A stretch of DNA of 64,000 bases, from NCBI RefSeq assembly GCF_020859565.1, contig NZ_JAJHUO010000040.1, positions 31,141 to 95,140 on the forward strand. The letters run 5' to 3'. Source of the stretch: Saccharothrix luteola (GTDB lineage Bacteria; Actinomycetota; Actinomycetes; Mycobacteriales; Pseudonocardiaceae). Below, piece by piece: positions 25,474 to 34,476 of this stretch. The translations under genes and the position numbers were made by a program. The notes beneath the pieces are model-generated. The model was given only the letters and a program-made list of their open reading frames with translations, did not search any database and had not been told where the DNA came from. Each line of letters starts with the position of its first letter. Within the stretch, counting starts at the first letter, position 1.

Positions 25474-27109
25474 CGGCGCTCATCGGGATCGGGACGTGCT
25501 TCGACGCGGCCACGTCGACCGCCCGCTGGTACCCGGCGTCCACGTGCCGGATCACGCCCATGGCGGGGTCGTTGGTCAGCACCCGCTCGATCTTCTGCGC
25601 CGCCAGCGGCGTGCCGTCCGCGACCGTGACCTGACCGGCGTGGATGGACCGGCCGATGCCGACGCCGCCGCCGTGGTGCAGCGACACCCAGGTCGCCCCG
25701 GACGCGGTGTTGACCAGGGCGTTGAGCAGCGGCCAGTCGGCGATCGCGTCCGAGCCGTCGGCCATCGCCTCGGTCTCCCGGTACGGCGACGCGACCGAGC
25801 CGCAGTCGAGGTGGTCGCGCCCGATCACGATCGGCGCGGACAGCTCGCCCGACGCCACCATCTCGTTGAACTTCAGGCCCGCGAGGTGGCGCTCGCCGTA
25901 CCCGAGCCAGCAGATGCGGGCGGGCAGGCCCTGGAACTCCACGCGCTCACCGGCCATCTTGATCCACCGCGCGAGCTGCTCGTTCTCCGGGAACAGCTCC
26001 AGGATCGCCCGGTCGGTCTTCGCGATGTCGGCCGGGTCGCCGGACAGCGCGGCCCAGCGGAACGGGCCCTTGCCCTCGCAGAACAGCGGTCGGATGTAGG
26101 CGGGCACGAAGCCGGGGAAGTCGAACGCCCGCTCGTAGCCGCCGAGCTTGGCCTCGCCGCGGATGGAGTTGCCGTAGTCGAAGACCTCGGCACCGCGGTC
26201 GAGGAAGCCCACCATGGCCTCGACGTGGTCGGCCATCGACTCGCGGGCCCGGTCGGTGAACTCGTCGGGCTTCTCGGCGGCGTAGTCGGGCCAGTCCTCG
26301 ACCGCGACGCCCTTCGGGCAGTACGCCAGCGGGTCGTGCGCGGAGGTCTGGTCGGTGACGATGTCCACCGGCACGTCGCGGCGCAGCAGCTCCGGCAGCA
26401 CCTCGGCGGCGTTGCCGATCAGGCCGACCGACAGCGCCCGGCCCTCGGACTTCGCGGCGAGCACGCGGGCGATCGCGTCGTCGAGGTCGTCGGCGATCTC
26501 GTCCAGGTAGCGGGTCTCCACGCGGCGGCGGGCGCGCTGCGGGTCGACCTCGACGCACAGGGCGACGCCCTCGTTCATGGTGACCGCGAGCGGTTGCGCG
26601 CCGCCCATGCCGCCGAGGCCCGCGGTCACGGTGAGGGTGCCGCGCAGGGTGCCGTCGAACCGCTTGGTGGCCACGGCGGCGAACGTCTCGAACGTGCCCT
26701 GGAGGATGCCCTGGGTGCCGATGTAGATCCACGAACCGGCCGTCATCTGGCCGTACATGGTCAGGCCCTCGGCTTCCAGCCGGCGGAACTCGGGCCAGTT
26801 CGCCCAGTCCGGCACGAGGTTGGAGTTCGCGATGAGCACGCGCGGCGCCCACTCGTGCGTCCGCATGACGCCGACCGGGCGGCCGGACTGCACGAGCAGC
26901 GTCTCGTCGTCGGCGAGGTTCGCCAGCTCGCGGCTGATGGCGTGGAAGCTCGGCCAGTCGCGGGCGGCCTTGCCCGTGCCGCCGTAGACGACCAGGTCCT
27001 CGGGGCGTTCGGCCACGTCCGGGTCGAGGTTGTTGTGGAACATCCGCAGCGCGGCCTCGGTCGGCCAGCTGCGGGCGGTCAGTTCGGTCCCTCGGGCAGC
27101 GCGCACCAT
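25466..27109 (-). CDS. hutU: Urocanate hydratase (urocanase)
   Basis: A 547-residue NAD-dependent enzyme converting urocanate to imidazolonepropionate. Characteristic segments: LRMFHNNLDPDVAERPEDLV near the N-terminus, ILQGTFETFAAV, TAGLGGMGGAQPLA (NAD site), TDQTSAHDPLAYCPKG with the conserved Cys, and SLHHGGGVGIGRSIHAGQV. Near-standard length. The ATG at 27109 overlaps the hutH stop by one base; a GTG at 27112 is also possible. The end overlaps the M20 gene by eight bases, so the operon is tightly packed. Confidence 0.97.
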   Translation of the reverse strand: MVRAARGTELTARSWPTEAALRMFHNNLDPDVAERPEDLVVYGGTGKAARDWPSFHAISRELANLADDETLLVQSGRPVGVMRTHEWAPRVLIANSNLVPDWANWPEFRRLEAEGLTMYGQMTAGSWIYIGTQGILQGTFETFAAVATKRFDGTLRGTLTVTAGLGGMGGAQPLAVTMNEGVALCVEVDPQRARRRVETRYLDEIADDLDDAIARVLAAKSEGRALSVGLIGNAAEVLPELLRRDVPVDIVTDQTSAHDPLAYCPKGVAVEDWPDYAAEKPDEFTDRARESMADHVEAMVGFLDRGAEVFDYGNSIRGEAKLGGYERAFDFPGFVPAYIRPLFCEGKGPFRWAALSGDPADIAKTDRAILELFPENEQLARWIKMAGERVEFQGLPARICWLGYGERHLAGLKFNEMVASGELSAPIVIGRDHLDCGSVASPYRETEAMADGSDAIADWPLLNALVNTASGATWVSLHHGGGVGIGRSIHAGQVTVADGTPLAAQKIERVLTNDPAMGVIRHVDAGYQRAVDVAASKHVPIPMSADD

Positions 27110-28614
27110 CACAGGGTTCCCTTCCGGATGAGCTCTTCGGCGGCGGCGATCTCGGGCGCGAGGTGGCGGTCCGGGCCGGGGCCCTCGACGTGCTCGCGGA
27201 GCTTCGCGATGGCCGCGGCGGTGGCGGGTGCGGGGTTGAGCGGTTTGCGCAGGTCCAGCGCGCGGGCGGCGGTCAGGAACTCGATCGCGAGGACCCGGCG
27301 CAGGCCGTCGACGGACTGGCGCAGCTTGCGCGCGGCGGACCAGCCCATGGAGACGTGGTCCTCCTGCATCGCGCTGCTCGGGATCGAGTCGACGGACGCG
27401 GGCACGGCCAGGCGCTTGAGCTCGCTGACGATCGCGGCCTGCGTGTACTGGGCGATCATGTGGCCGGAGTCGACGCCCGGGTCGTGGGCCAGGAACGGCG
27501 GCAGGCCGTGCGACCGGTTCACGTCGAGCATCCGGTCGGTGCGGCGTTCCGCGATGCTCGCCACGTCCGCGGTGGGGATGGCGAGGAAGTCCAGCACGTA
27601 GGCGATCGGCGCGCCGTGGAAGTTGCCGTTGGACTCGACCCGGCCGTCGGCCAGCACCACCGGGTTGTCGATGGAGGAGGCCAGCTCGCGGTCGGCGACG
27701 GTCTCGGCGTAGGCGACGGTGTCCCGGGCCGCGCCGTGCACCTGCGGCGAGCAGCGCAGCGAGTAGGCGTCCTGCACGCGCGTGCAGTCCGGGCCGCGGT
27801 GGCTGTCCATGATCTCGGAGTCGCGCAGGATCTCCGCCATGCGCCGCGCGGACCGGCCCTGGCCGGGGTGCGGGCGCAGGGCCTGGAGGTCGGCGGCGAA
27901 CACGCGGTCCGTGCCGAGGAGGGCCTCCACGCTCATCGCGGCGGTCAGGTCGGCGACGTCGAGCAGGTAGTTCAGGTCCTTCACCGCCAGGATCAGCATG
28001 CCGAGCATGCCGTCCGTGCCGTTGATCAGCGCCAGGCCTTCCTTCTCGGCCAGGCGGACGGGCCGGATGCCCGCCTTCGCGAGGGCCTGCGCGGCGGGGA
28101 CCAGGTTGCCGTCGGCGTCGCGGACGTCGCCCTCACCGGTGAGCGCGAGGGCGGCGGCGGACAGCGGCGCGAGGTCGCCCGAGCAGCCGAGCGAGCCGAA
28201 CTCGTGCACGACCGGGGTGATGCCGGCGTTGAGCATCGCGGCCATCGCCTCGGCGGTCTCCAGCCGCACGCCGGTGTGGCCGCTCGCCAGGGTCTTGAGG
28301 CGGAGCAGGACGAGGGCGCGCACGACCTCGCGCTCGACCTCGGGACCCGCGCCCGCGGCGTGCGAGCGGACCAGGGACTGCTGGAGGGCGGCACGGCGGT
28401 CCGGCGGGATGTGCCGGACGGCCAGCGCGCCGAAGCCCGTCGACACGCCGTAGGTCGGCTGCTCGGCCGTGGCCAGGCGTTCGATGTGCGCCCGGGCGGT
28501 GGTGACCGCCTCGCGGGCCGCCTCCGTGATCTCCACGGGTGCGTCACCCCGGGCGACGGCGTGGACGTCGTCGCGGGTCAGCGGTGTCGGACCCAGCTGC
28601 ACGGGTTGCTGCAT
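27109..28614 (-). CDS. hutH: Histidine ammonia-lyase
   Basis: A 501-residue lyase that deaminates L-histidine to urocanate, opening the pathway. The MIO-forming loop reads GSLGCSGDLAPL, i.e. Cys144-Ser145-Gly146 rather than the common Ala-Ser-Gly; I recall the Cys form from other actinobacterial HutH. Other family motifs: YGVSTGFGAL (catalytic Tyr), NGTDGMLGML, and SIDNPVV followed by SNGNFHG. First gene of the operon; the promoter must lie in the 133 bp between its ATG (28614) and the divergent ABC gene (28748), where I see no clear repressor palindrome. Confidence 0.97.
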   Translation of the reverse strand: MQQPVQLGPTPLTRDDVHAVARGDAPVEITEAAREAVTTARAHIERLATAEQPTYGVSTGFGALAVRHIPPDRRAALQQSLVRSHAAGAGPEVEREVVRALVLLRLKTLASGHTGVRLETAEAMAAMLNAGITPVVHEFGSLGCSGDLAPLSAAALALTGEGDVRDADGNLVPAAQALAKAGIRPVRLAEKEGLALINGTDGMLGMLILAVKDLNYLLDVADLTAAMSVEALLGTDRVFAADLQALRPHPGQGRSARRMAEILRDSEIMDSHRGPDCTRVQDAYSLRCSPQVHGAARDTVAYAETVADRELASSIDNPVVLADGRVESNGNFHGAPIAYVLDFLAIPTADVASIAERRTDRMLDVNRSHGLPPFLAHDPGVDSGHMIAQYTQAAIVSELKRLAVPASVDSIPSSAMQEDHVSMGWSAARKLRQSVDGLRRVLAIEFLTAARALDLRKPLNPAPATAAAIAKLREHVEGPGPDRHLAPEIAAAEELIRKGTL

Positions 28615-28747
28615 GTGCCCATCTCAACCCGGCGGCCCGATCCGCACGACCCGACATCCGCCGATCGTGTCTGGTATCCGAGACGGCTCGGCCAACCAAA
28701 ACCACTCCTCACGCGTCCTGCCCGACCGGTAGCTTCGGAAAACCACC

Positions 28748-29698
28748 ATGGGGGTGACCGTGAGTGTCCGCGTGCAGGACCTGACCAGGACGTTCCGCAA
28801 GGGCAAGGGCTGGCGGCCCAGGGGCGAGGAGGTGACCGCGCTCGCCGGGCTCACGCTGGACGTCCCGACGAACGAGGTCCACGGCCTGCTCGGCCCGAAC
28901 GGGGCGGGCAAGACCACGCTGTGCAAGATCCTGTCCACGATCCTGCTGCCGACCTCGGGCAGCGCCGAGGTGCTCGGCCACGACGTCGTGACCGGCGCGG
29001 CCGAGATCAGGCACCTCATCGGCATCGTGTTCGGCGGCGAGCGAGGCCTCTACGGGAAGCTGACCGCGCGGCAGACCCTGCGCTACTGGGCCGCGCTCTA
29101 CAAGCTCCCGGACGCACAGGCGAAGGTCCGCACCGACGAGCTGCTGGCGCGCCTCGGCCTCGCGGACAAGGCCGACGACCTCGTGGAGACGTTCTCGCGG
29201 GGCATGAAGCAGCGCGTGCACCTGGCCCGCGGCCTGATCGGCGACCCGGAGCTGATCCTCTTCGACGAGCCGACCACCGGCATGGACCCGGTGGCCGCGC
29301 GCGACTTCCGCACGCTCATCGGCGAGCTGCGCGACGAAGGCCGCACCATCCTCATCACGACCCACGACATGGACGAGGCCGAAGAGGTCTGCGACCGCGT
29401 CACGCTGATCGACAAGGGGCGCGTGCTGGCCACCGAGTCGCCGCGCGGCCTGGCCGCGATGTCCGGCCTGCACCGCTGGGTCGAGGCCGAGACGTCGCTG
29501 GACGTCACCGGCATCCCCGGCGTGGTGGACACCGAGACCCGCAACGGCGTGCTGCGCGTCAAGACGACCGACGACCGGGCGGCGCGCGCGGTGCTGGACT
29601 TCCTGCTGGACCGCGGTGTGCGCTCGGTGCACGCCGTGCCGCCCCGGCTGGAGGACGTCTACCTGGACCTCATCGGCCGTCGCGGCATGGAGGTCTGA
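28748..29698 (+). CDS. ABC-2 transporter ATP-binding protein (DrrA-like)
   Basis: A 316-residue ATPase of the DrrA/antibiotic-export group. Walker A LLGPNGAGKTTLCKIL, signature TFSRGMKQRVHLARGL, Walker B LILFDEPTTGMDP, H-loop TTHDMDEAEE. The C-terminal 85 residues form the regulatory extension typical of the group, ending RLEDVYLDLIGRRG. The ATG at 28748 is the first start; GTGs follow at 28754 and 28760. It is followed by two permease genes, so the transporter is one ATPase with two different membrane subunits. Substrate unknown. Confidence 0.92.
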   Translation: MGVTVSVRVQDLTRTFRKGKGWRPRGEEVTALAGLTLDVPTNEVHGLLGPNGAGKTTLCKILSTILLPTSGSAEVLGHDVVTGAAEIRHLIGIVFGGERGLYGKLTARQTLRYWAALYKLPDAQAKVRTDELLARLGLADKADDLVETFSRGMKQRVHLARGLIGDPELILFDEPTTGMDPVAARDFRTLIGELRDEGRTILITTHDMDEAEEVCDRVTLIDKGRVLATESPRGLAAMSGLHRWVEAETSLDVTGIPGVVDTETRNGVLRVKTTDDRAARAVLDFLLDRGVRSVHAVPPRLEDVYLDLIGRRGMEV

Positions 29699-29701
29699 GC
29701 G

Positions 29702-30469
29702 GTGCGCCTGTTCCTGTCCGGGGTGCGCACGCAGTTCTGGCTGATCCGCAGGCAGCCCGACGAACTGCTGACGCTGTGCACGATCCCGTTCACCGTGGTG
29801 ATGATGCTGTCGGTCGTGATGCACGCGGCCCGCCCCGACCTGGTCGCCAACGCCTTCCTCGCGCCCACCCTGATGGGGTTGTGGGGCTTCGCCACGGGAC
29901 TGGCGACGGTCGTGCTGGTCGGCGAGCGCTGGACCAGGACGCTGGAGCTGGGCATGGCCGCGCCCGGCGCCTTGCACTCCGTCTACCTCGGTCGGATCTC
30001 GGCGGTGATGGTGCTGGGCGTCGTCCCCCTCGGCGAGACGTGGCTGCTGGGCGAGCTCCTGTTCGGCGTGACGCCGGCGGTGCACCACCCGTGGGTGTTC
30101 TGGGCGGCCATGGCGGCGTCGGTGTTCGCGATGATCGGCACCAGCCTGCTGCTGGCGGCGTCCATGCTGCTGACCAAGAACAGCAACAACTACCTGAACT
30201 TCCTCAGCTTCCCGATCTACCTGCTGTCCGGCGTGATGGTCCCGGTGCACTACCTGCCGGAGCCGCTGCAACCGCTGTCCCACGTGATCTTCCTGTCGTG
30301 GTCGGCCGACCTGATGCGCGACGCCATGGCCGCCGGCCCCGTCGCCGACGTCGGCTGGCGGCTGCTGACGATCACCGGGCTCGGCGTCGCGGCGCTGGTC
30401 GGCGGGCGGGTGCTGCTGGCGGCCACCCTGCGCCGGGCGCGCGAGCTGGGGGTGGTGACGTATGCGTGA
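29702..30469 (+). CDS. ABC-2 transporter permease, first subunit
   Basis: A 255-residue membrane protein with six predicted helices; GTG start three bases after the ATPase stop. It shows the ABC-2 pattern: an amphipathic N-terminus (RLFLSGVRTQFWLIRRQPD), a conserved loop ERWTRTLELGMAAPG between helices 2 and 3, and LSFPIYLLSGVMVPVHYLPEPLQPLS before the last helix. It overlaps the second permease by eight bases and probably forms a heterodimeric channel with it. Confidence 0.9.
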   Translation: MRLFLSGVRTQFWLIRRQPDELLTLCTIPFTVVMMLSVVMHAARPDLVANAFLAPTLMGLWGFATGLATVVLVGERWTRTLELGMAAPGALHSVYLGRISAVMVLGVVPLGETWLLGELLFGVTPAVHHPWVFWAAMAASVFAMIGTSLLLAASMLLTKNSNNYLNFLSFPIYLLSGVMVPVHYLPEPLQPLSHVIFLSWSADLMRDAMAAGPVADVGWRLLTITGLGVAALVGGRVLLAATLRRARELGVVTYA

Positions 30470-31256
30470 CCAGCTGCGGGTGCTCAAGCACGGGCTGATC
30501 GCCTCGTGGACGATGTTCTCGGCGTTCCAGACGTGGAAGACGTGGACGTTCATGTGGCTGTCCCGGCTGCTGATCCAGGCGTGCTTCTACGCGCTGATCG
30601 GGCGGATGCTCGGGTCGCAGCAGCAGGTCGACTACCTGCTCATCGGCAACGTGGTCGCGATCATGGCCATCGACGCGACCGTCGTCATCCTGCTGGCGGT
30701 CGGCGAGCGGCAGTCCGGCACGCTGGCGCTGATGGTCGCCGCGCCGTCCACCCACCTCACCGTGTACCTGGGGCGGGGGTTGGTGAACCTCGGGTCGGGG
30801 GTGGCGGCGTCGACCACGGCGTTCCTCGTGCTGCCGCCGTTGTTCGGGGTGGACCTGCCGTGGCCGAAGGCGGGCCTGATCCCGCTGATGATCTTCGTGG
30901 TCGGCTTGTCGTGCTACTGCTACGGGACGTGCGTGGCGTCGTTCGTGCTCGGGTTCCCGTCGGCGCGGTGGTTGGCGCTGAACTTCAGCTACCTGGTGCT
31001 GATGACGTTCTGTGGGGTGAACGTGCCGACGTCGTTCTGGCCGGACTGGCTGCGGGCGGTCACGTCCGTGCTGCCGATGACGCACGGGCTGGCCGCGATC
31101 CGGGCGTTCGTGGCGGGAGGGCCCGCGTCGACCGTGCTCGTGCAGCTCGGGTTGGAGGTGTGCGTCGGCGCGGCGTGGATCGCCGTGGCGGCGGTGAGCT
31201 TCAACCGCATGGTCCGGCGCGGGCGGCGTGACGGGACGATCGAGTTCGGCGGCTGA
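30462..31256 (+). CDS. ABC-2 transporter permease, second subunit
   Basis: A 264-residue homologue of the preceding permease with six predicted helices. The paralogous loop is ERQSGTLALMVAAPSTHL, and the segment before the last helix is NVPTSFWPDWLRAVTSVLPMTHG. It starts with ATG eight bases inside the previous gene. It ends the three-gene operon; a hairpin terminator follows after 24 bases. Confidence 0.9.
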   Translation: MRDQLRVLKHGLIASWTMFSAFQTWKTWTFMWLSRLLIQACFYALIGRMLGSQQQVDYLLIGNVVAIMAIDATVVILLAVGERQSGTLALMVAAPSTHLTVYLGRGLVNLGSGVAASTTAFLVLPPLFGVDLPWPKAGLIPLMIFVVGLSCYCYGTCVASFVLGFPSARWLALNFSYLVLMTFCGVNVPTSFWPDWLRAVTSVLPMTHGLAAIRAFVAGGPASTVLVQLGLEVCVGAAWIAVAAVSFNRMVRRGRRDGTIEFGG

Positions 31257-31280
31257 AGCGGGGTGGGCCTCGGGAGTGGA

Positions 31281-31307
31281 GTGGGCGCTCTGGGGTCGAG
31301 CGCCCAC
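31281..31307. terminator. Hairpin terminator between convergent operons
   Basis: GTGGGCGCTC (31281-31290) pairs perfectly with GAGCGCCCAC (31298-31307), loop of 7 bases. It lies between the ABC-2 operon and the convergent gene ending at 31340. Confidence 0.75.
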
Positions 31308-31339
31308 CCTCGGCAGGACGCGTGCCGGTTGCCGGACCT

Positions 31340-32359
31340 CTAGCGGGTGCCGATCCAGGCCGCGTCCGGGTTGGTGTCCACCGCCAGCGCCGCCGCCACG
31401 CGCGCCAGCACGTCGACCGGGGCGTGCTCGGTCTCCGCACCGGACGGCACGGGCTTGCCGCCGGGAACCTTGAACTCGCTCGGCGTCACGCGCACCTGGA
31501 AGTTCGGCGCGAGCTGGACGGCGAGCAGGCCGAACCCGTCGGCGGAGTAGTGCGCGGGCTTGCCGTCCACGGTGGTGGGGGTGGAGCCGGCCGGCGCCTC
31601 GGCGGTCCGCAGCAGCTCCACGTCGTACCGGACGTAATCGAGGTGGCTCGTGCCGGCGATCGCCCAGTCGGTCGCGCTCGGACCGTTCACCACGACGTAC
31701 GAGTGCCCGTCGAGCGAGAACGGGACGCGCATCGACGTGGGGTCCGCCGTGACGGAGTCGGCGATCCGCCGCACCTGCGCCCGGACGTCCACGCCGGTCA
31801 CGTTCTCCAGGCTGACGCTGAGGACGCGGTCGGGGGCGGCGTTCCAGTACAGGCTCTCGCCGAACCAGGCTGCGGTGGCGCCGCCGACCGCCGTGCGGTC
31901 GCCGACCGGCGCGTTCGCGACCTTCGGTGCCATGTCGTCCGTGATGGCGGTGAAGACGGAGAAGCGGACCAGCGGCGAGCCGGGGTTCGTCGAGCCGGGC
32001 GCGTAGATGCGGGAAGTGCCCCAGCCGGCGATCGTGCGCTCCCGCTCGGTGTAGCCGTCGAGCATCGCCCCGGGCCGGTACTCGAGGGCCCGGGTGGGCA
32101 CGTCGGCGACCGGGGTGGGCGCGGCCGTGGTGGTGAGCTGCCGGGCGGGCGGGGCCTGGCCCACGACCGGCGCGTTCACGGTGGTCACCACCAACGCCGC
32201 CGCGGCGGCCGTCGTGCCGGCGGCGGCGAGCACCAGGAGCAGCGGCTTGCGCGTCCGGCGGGGCCGGTGCAGGGCGGCGAGCACCGCTCCGGGCGGCGGC
32301 GTGCGCTCGGCCCGGTGGCGCAGGGCGTCGGTGATCAGGGTTTCGGTGGTGTCGTTCAC
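31340..32359 (-). CDS. Membrane-anchored protein co-encoded with a sigma factor
   Basis: A 339-residue protein with a cytoplasmic N-terminus of about 38 residues (NDTTETLITDALRHRAERTP), one transmembrane helix (about 38-60, LLLVLAAAGTTAAAAALVV) and a long external beta-rich domain. The GTG start at 32359 overlaps the sigma-factor stop by four bases. The topology and coupling fit an anti-sigma or sensor role, but the cytoplasmic part is short and lacks the zinc anti-sigma motif. External repeats resembling strands (FQVRVTPSEFKVPGG) suggest ligand or wall sensing. Function inferred from context only. Confidence 0.7.
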   Translation of the reverse strand: MNDTTETLITDALRHRAERTPPPGAVLAALHRPRRTRKPLLLVLAAAGTTAAAAALVVTTVNAPVVGQAPPARQLTTTAAPTPVADVPTRALEYRPGAMLDGYTERERTIAGWGTSRIYAPGSTNPGSPLVRFSVFTAITDDMAPKVANAPVGDRTAVGGATAAWFGESLYWNAAPDRVLSVSLENVTGVDVRAQVRRIADSVTADPTSMRVPFSLDGHSYVVVNGPSATDWAIAGTSHLDYVRYDVELLRTAEAPAGSTPTTVDGKPAHYSADGFGLLAVQLAPNFQVRVTPSEFKVPGGKPVPSGAETEHAPVDVLARVAAALAVDTNPDAAWIGTR

Positions 32360-32835
32360 AGCGACTGCCTCACGCGTTCGTCGGCGCGCAGGACTGCCAG
32401 CGCGCGGGAGATGTGACTGCGGACCGTGACCTGGGCGCAGCCCAGGACGGTGGCGATCTCGGCGTCGTCGCAGCCCTCGTAGTAGCGGAGGACGACGGCG
32501 GCCTTCTGCTTGCGCGGGAGGCGGTCGATGCGCTGGAGCATCGCCTCCCGCTCGTCGTAGTGGTCGGTGGGGTCGGGCTGGGGCGGGTCCACGCCCGTGA
32601 GGGGGAGGTGCGCCTTGAGGCGGCGGCGCCAACCGAGGTACTCGTTGGTCACCATCCGCTTGAGGTACGCAGCCGGCACTTCGACCGAGCCGATGCGCGA
32701 CCACTTCTGCTGTGCCCGGATCAGGACCTCCTGGACCACGTCCTGGGCCAAGTGCGGATCCCCGGTCAGCACGGTGGCGTAGCGCAGCAGCGGGGTCACC
32801 TGTGCCGCGGCGAACTCCTCGAAGCCGGTGCTCAT
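32356..32835 (-). CDS. SigE family (ECF-like) RNA polymerase sigma factor
   Basis: A 159-residue sigma factor with region 2 (about 8-75: LLRYATVLTGDPHLAQDVVQEVLIRA, then AYLKRMVTNEYLGWRRR) and region 4 (about 100-150: LPRKQKAAVVLRYYEGCDDAEIATVLGCAQVTVRSHISRAL in the family pattern). This is the small SigE50-type group abundant in actinomycetes. GGAGGGG precedes the ATG at 32835. It is coupled to a membrane-anchored protein that probably controls it, and is divergent from an IclR gene 36 bp away. Confidence 0.92.
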   Translation of the reverse strand: MSTGFEEFAAAQVTPLLRYATVLTGDPHLAQDVVQEVLIRAQQKWSRIGSVEVPAAYLKRMVTNEYLGWRRRLKAHLPLTGVDPPQPDPTDHYDEREAMLQRIDRLPRKQKAAVVLRYYEGCDDAEIATVLGCAQVTVRSHISRALAVLRADERVRQSL

Positions 32836-32871
32836 ACCCCTCCAATGCGCCCCGACCGGGTTTTGTTGAGA

Positions 32872-33651
32872 ATGAGTTCCGTGGGAGGCAGCAGCGACGT
32901 GCCGGCGTTGCGCCGAGGGCTCGCCGTGCTGCGCCTGCTGGCGAGCAGGCCCGGCCCGCTGTCGGCGGTGGCGGTCGCCCGGGAGCTCGGTCTGCCCAGG
33001 TCCACGACCTACCACCTGCTGGCGGAGCTGACCGCGGCCGGGTTCGCGACGCACTTCCCCGAGGAGCGACGGTACGGGCTCGGCGTGGCGGCGTTCGAGC
33101 TCGGGTCGGCCTACCTCCGGCACGATCCGCTGGAGCGCCTGGCCAGGCCCCTGCTCCGGCGCCTGGTCGACACCGTCGGCCGGACCGCCCACTTGGGCGT
33201 GCTGCACGGTGCCGAGGCCTTGTACCTGGTGCGGGAGCAACCTCGCCAACCGACCACGATCGTGTCGGACGTGGGCGTGCGGCTGCCGTCACACCTGACC
33301 GCGTCGGGCCGGGCGATGCTGGCGAGGTTGCCCGCGGCGCAGGTCAGGGCCCTGTTCCCGGGCCCGTTCGTCGACCGCACGGGGCGGGGACCGCGGAACC
33401 TGCCCGCGCTGCGACGGCTGCTGGCCGTCGAGCGACGGCGGGGCTGGGCGGTGGAGGACGGCTACGTGACCGCCGGCTTCGCCTCCGTGGCCGCCCCGGT
33501 CTTCGACCACGGCCAACGGCCGATCGCCGCGATCACGGTGACGTTCCGGCACGTGTGCGAGGCGGAGTGCGGGGAGACGTGGCCGGAGCTGGCGGCGGAG
33601 GCGCGCCGTGCGGCGGACGAGCTGACCGGCCGGATCGGTGGACGCGGCTGA
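32872..33651 (+). CDS. IclR family transcriptional regulator
   Basis: A 259-residue regulator with an N-terminal winged helix (about 12-75: ALRRGLAVLRLLASRPGPLS, then LGLPRSTTYHLLAELTAAGFA) and a C-terminal effector domain (about 90-255: GRTAHLGVLHGAEALYLV, LPSHLTASGRAMLA, FASVAAPVFDHGQRPIAAITV). The effector is unknown. The start is uncertain: ATG 32872 or GTG 32881. No catabolic genes are adjacent, so its target is not evident; the divergent sigma gene is the closest candidate. Confidence 0.9.
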   Translation: MSSVGGSSDVPALRRGLAVLRLLASRPGPLSAVAVARELGLPRSTTYHLLAELTAAGFATHFPEERRYGLGVAAFELGSAYLRHDPLERLARPLLRRLVDTVGRTAHLGVLHGAEALYLVREQPRQPTTIVSDVGVRLPSHLTASGRAMLARLPAAQVRALFPGPFVDRTGRGPRNLPALRRLLAVERRRGWAVEDGYVTAGFASVAAPVFDHGQRPIAAITVTFRHVCEAECGETWPELAAEARRAADELTGRIGGRG

Positions 33652-33665
33652 CCGGCCCGCCCGCT

Positions 33666-34322
33666 CTAGCGCTCGGGGACCTTGGTCAGCCGGTGCGGTT
33701 CGGAGGCCGGCGCGCAGGCAGGCACTTCCTCCAGGTAGTTGTCCTCGTTCGCGAGGACGTCCATCTCGGTGGTCTGCTCCCCCGTGCAGCTCAGGACGTA
33801 GAGCAGGTGCACGGAACCCACGGGCCACCCGGACGTGTACCCGGAGAGGACCACCGGGTCCTGCCCCACGAACGCCGGGTGGTAGTCGCGCCGCCACAGG
33901 AACTTCCTGGACTCGAACCGCTCCCAGTCACCGACGAGTTCCACGACGAGTTGGTAGCTCTCCCCCTCGGGCGGGGCGCACCGCGTGGTCAGGCGGTAGT
34001 CGTAACGGTCCCCGATGTCCGACGGCACGTCGATCTCCACGGCCTGCCCCTCACCGCACCCCGGAGCCGCTCCGCTGCCCGGCCCGCCGGCGGTGAACAG
34101 CCCGCTGAGCCCGGGTACGAGGACCACCGCGCCGACGACCGCCAGGACCACGGCGAACGCCACGGCGGCGATGAACAGCGGTTTGGGCACGACCCGGGCG
34201 GGCGGGGCGTGCAGGTGGACGTCACCGTGGACGGCGCCCACCTGCAACGACGTCCCTTGCACCGCGCCGTCGACGGCGTTGTGCGTATCGCCCGGCACGG
34301 CGTCGGCCTTGTCCGCTCCCAT
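33666..34322 (-). CDS. Single-pass membrane protein with RHIM-like N-terminal motif
   Basis: A 218-residue protein in three parts. Residues about 15-38 read like a RHIM-type amyloid motif: regularly spaced Gly and His residues around a core LQVG (VDGAVQGTSLQVGAVHG). Residues 49-71 form one transmembrane helix (LFIAAVAFAVVLAVVGAVV). Residues 80-218 are probably external, with four Cys that could form two disulfides. The motif resembles the BASS3/RHIM-like bacterial amyloid signalling sequences found in actinobacterial cell-death and NLR-type systems. No NLR partner is next to it. It is convergent with IclR and is followed by a terminator-bounded transport operon. Confidence 0.65.
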   Translation of the reverse strand: MGADKADAVPGDTHNAVDGAVQGTSLQVGAVHGDVHLHAPPARVVPKPLFIAAVAFAVVLAVVGAVVLVPGLSGLFTAGGPGSGAAPGCGEGQAVEIDVPSDIGDRYDYRLTTRCAPPEGESYQLVVELVGDWERFESRKFLWRRDYHPAFVGQDPVVLSGYTSGWPVGSVHLLYVLSCTGEQTTEMDVLANEDNYLEEVPACAPASEPHRLTKVPER

Positions 34323-34417
34323 CGGCCGATCATCCCGCCGGACGGGACGTGCCGGCCCGCGTTCCGCGCGGGTGTCCCCGTCTTGGAGCAGTCCCCATGC
34401 CGCTCCGGGACAGCACG

Positions 34418-34461
34418 ACGGCCCGGCTCCGCCGAATGCCGTCGGTGCGGAGCCGGGCCGT
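34418..34461 (-). terminator. Terminator of the osmoprotectant transport operon
   Basis: A perfect 15-bp stem (34418-34432 with 34447-34461) around a 14-base loop, 16 bases beyond the binding-protein stop codon. Confidence 0.8.
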
Positions 34462-34476
34462 GCGAGAGCGATAGGA

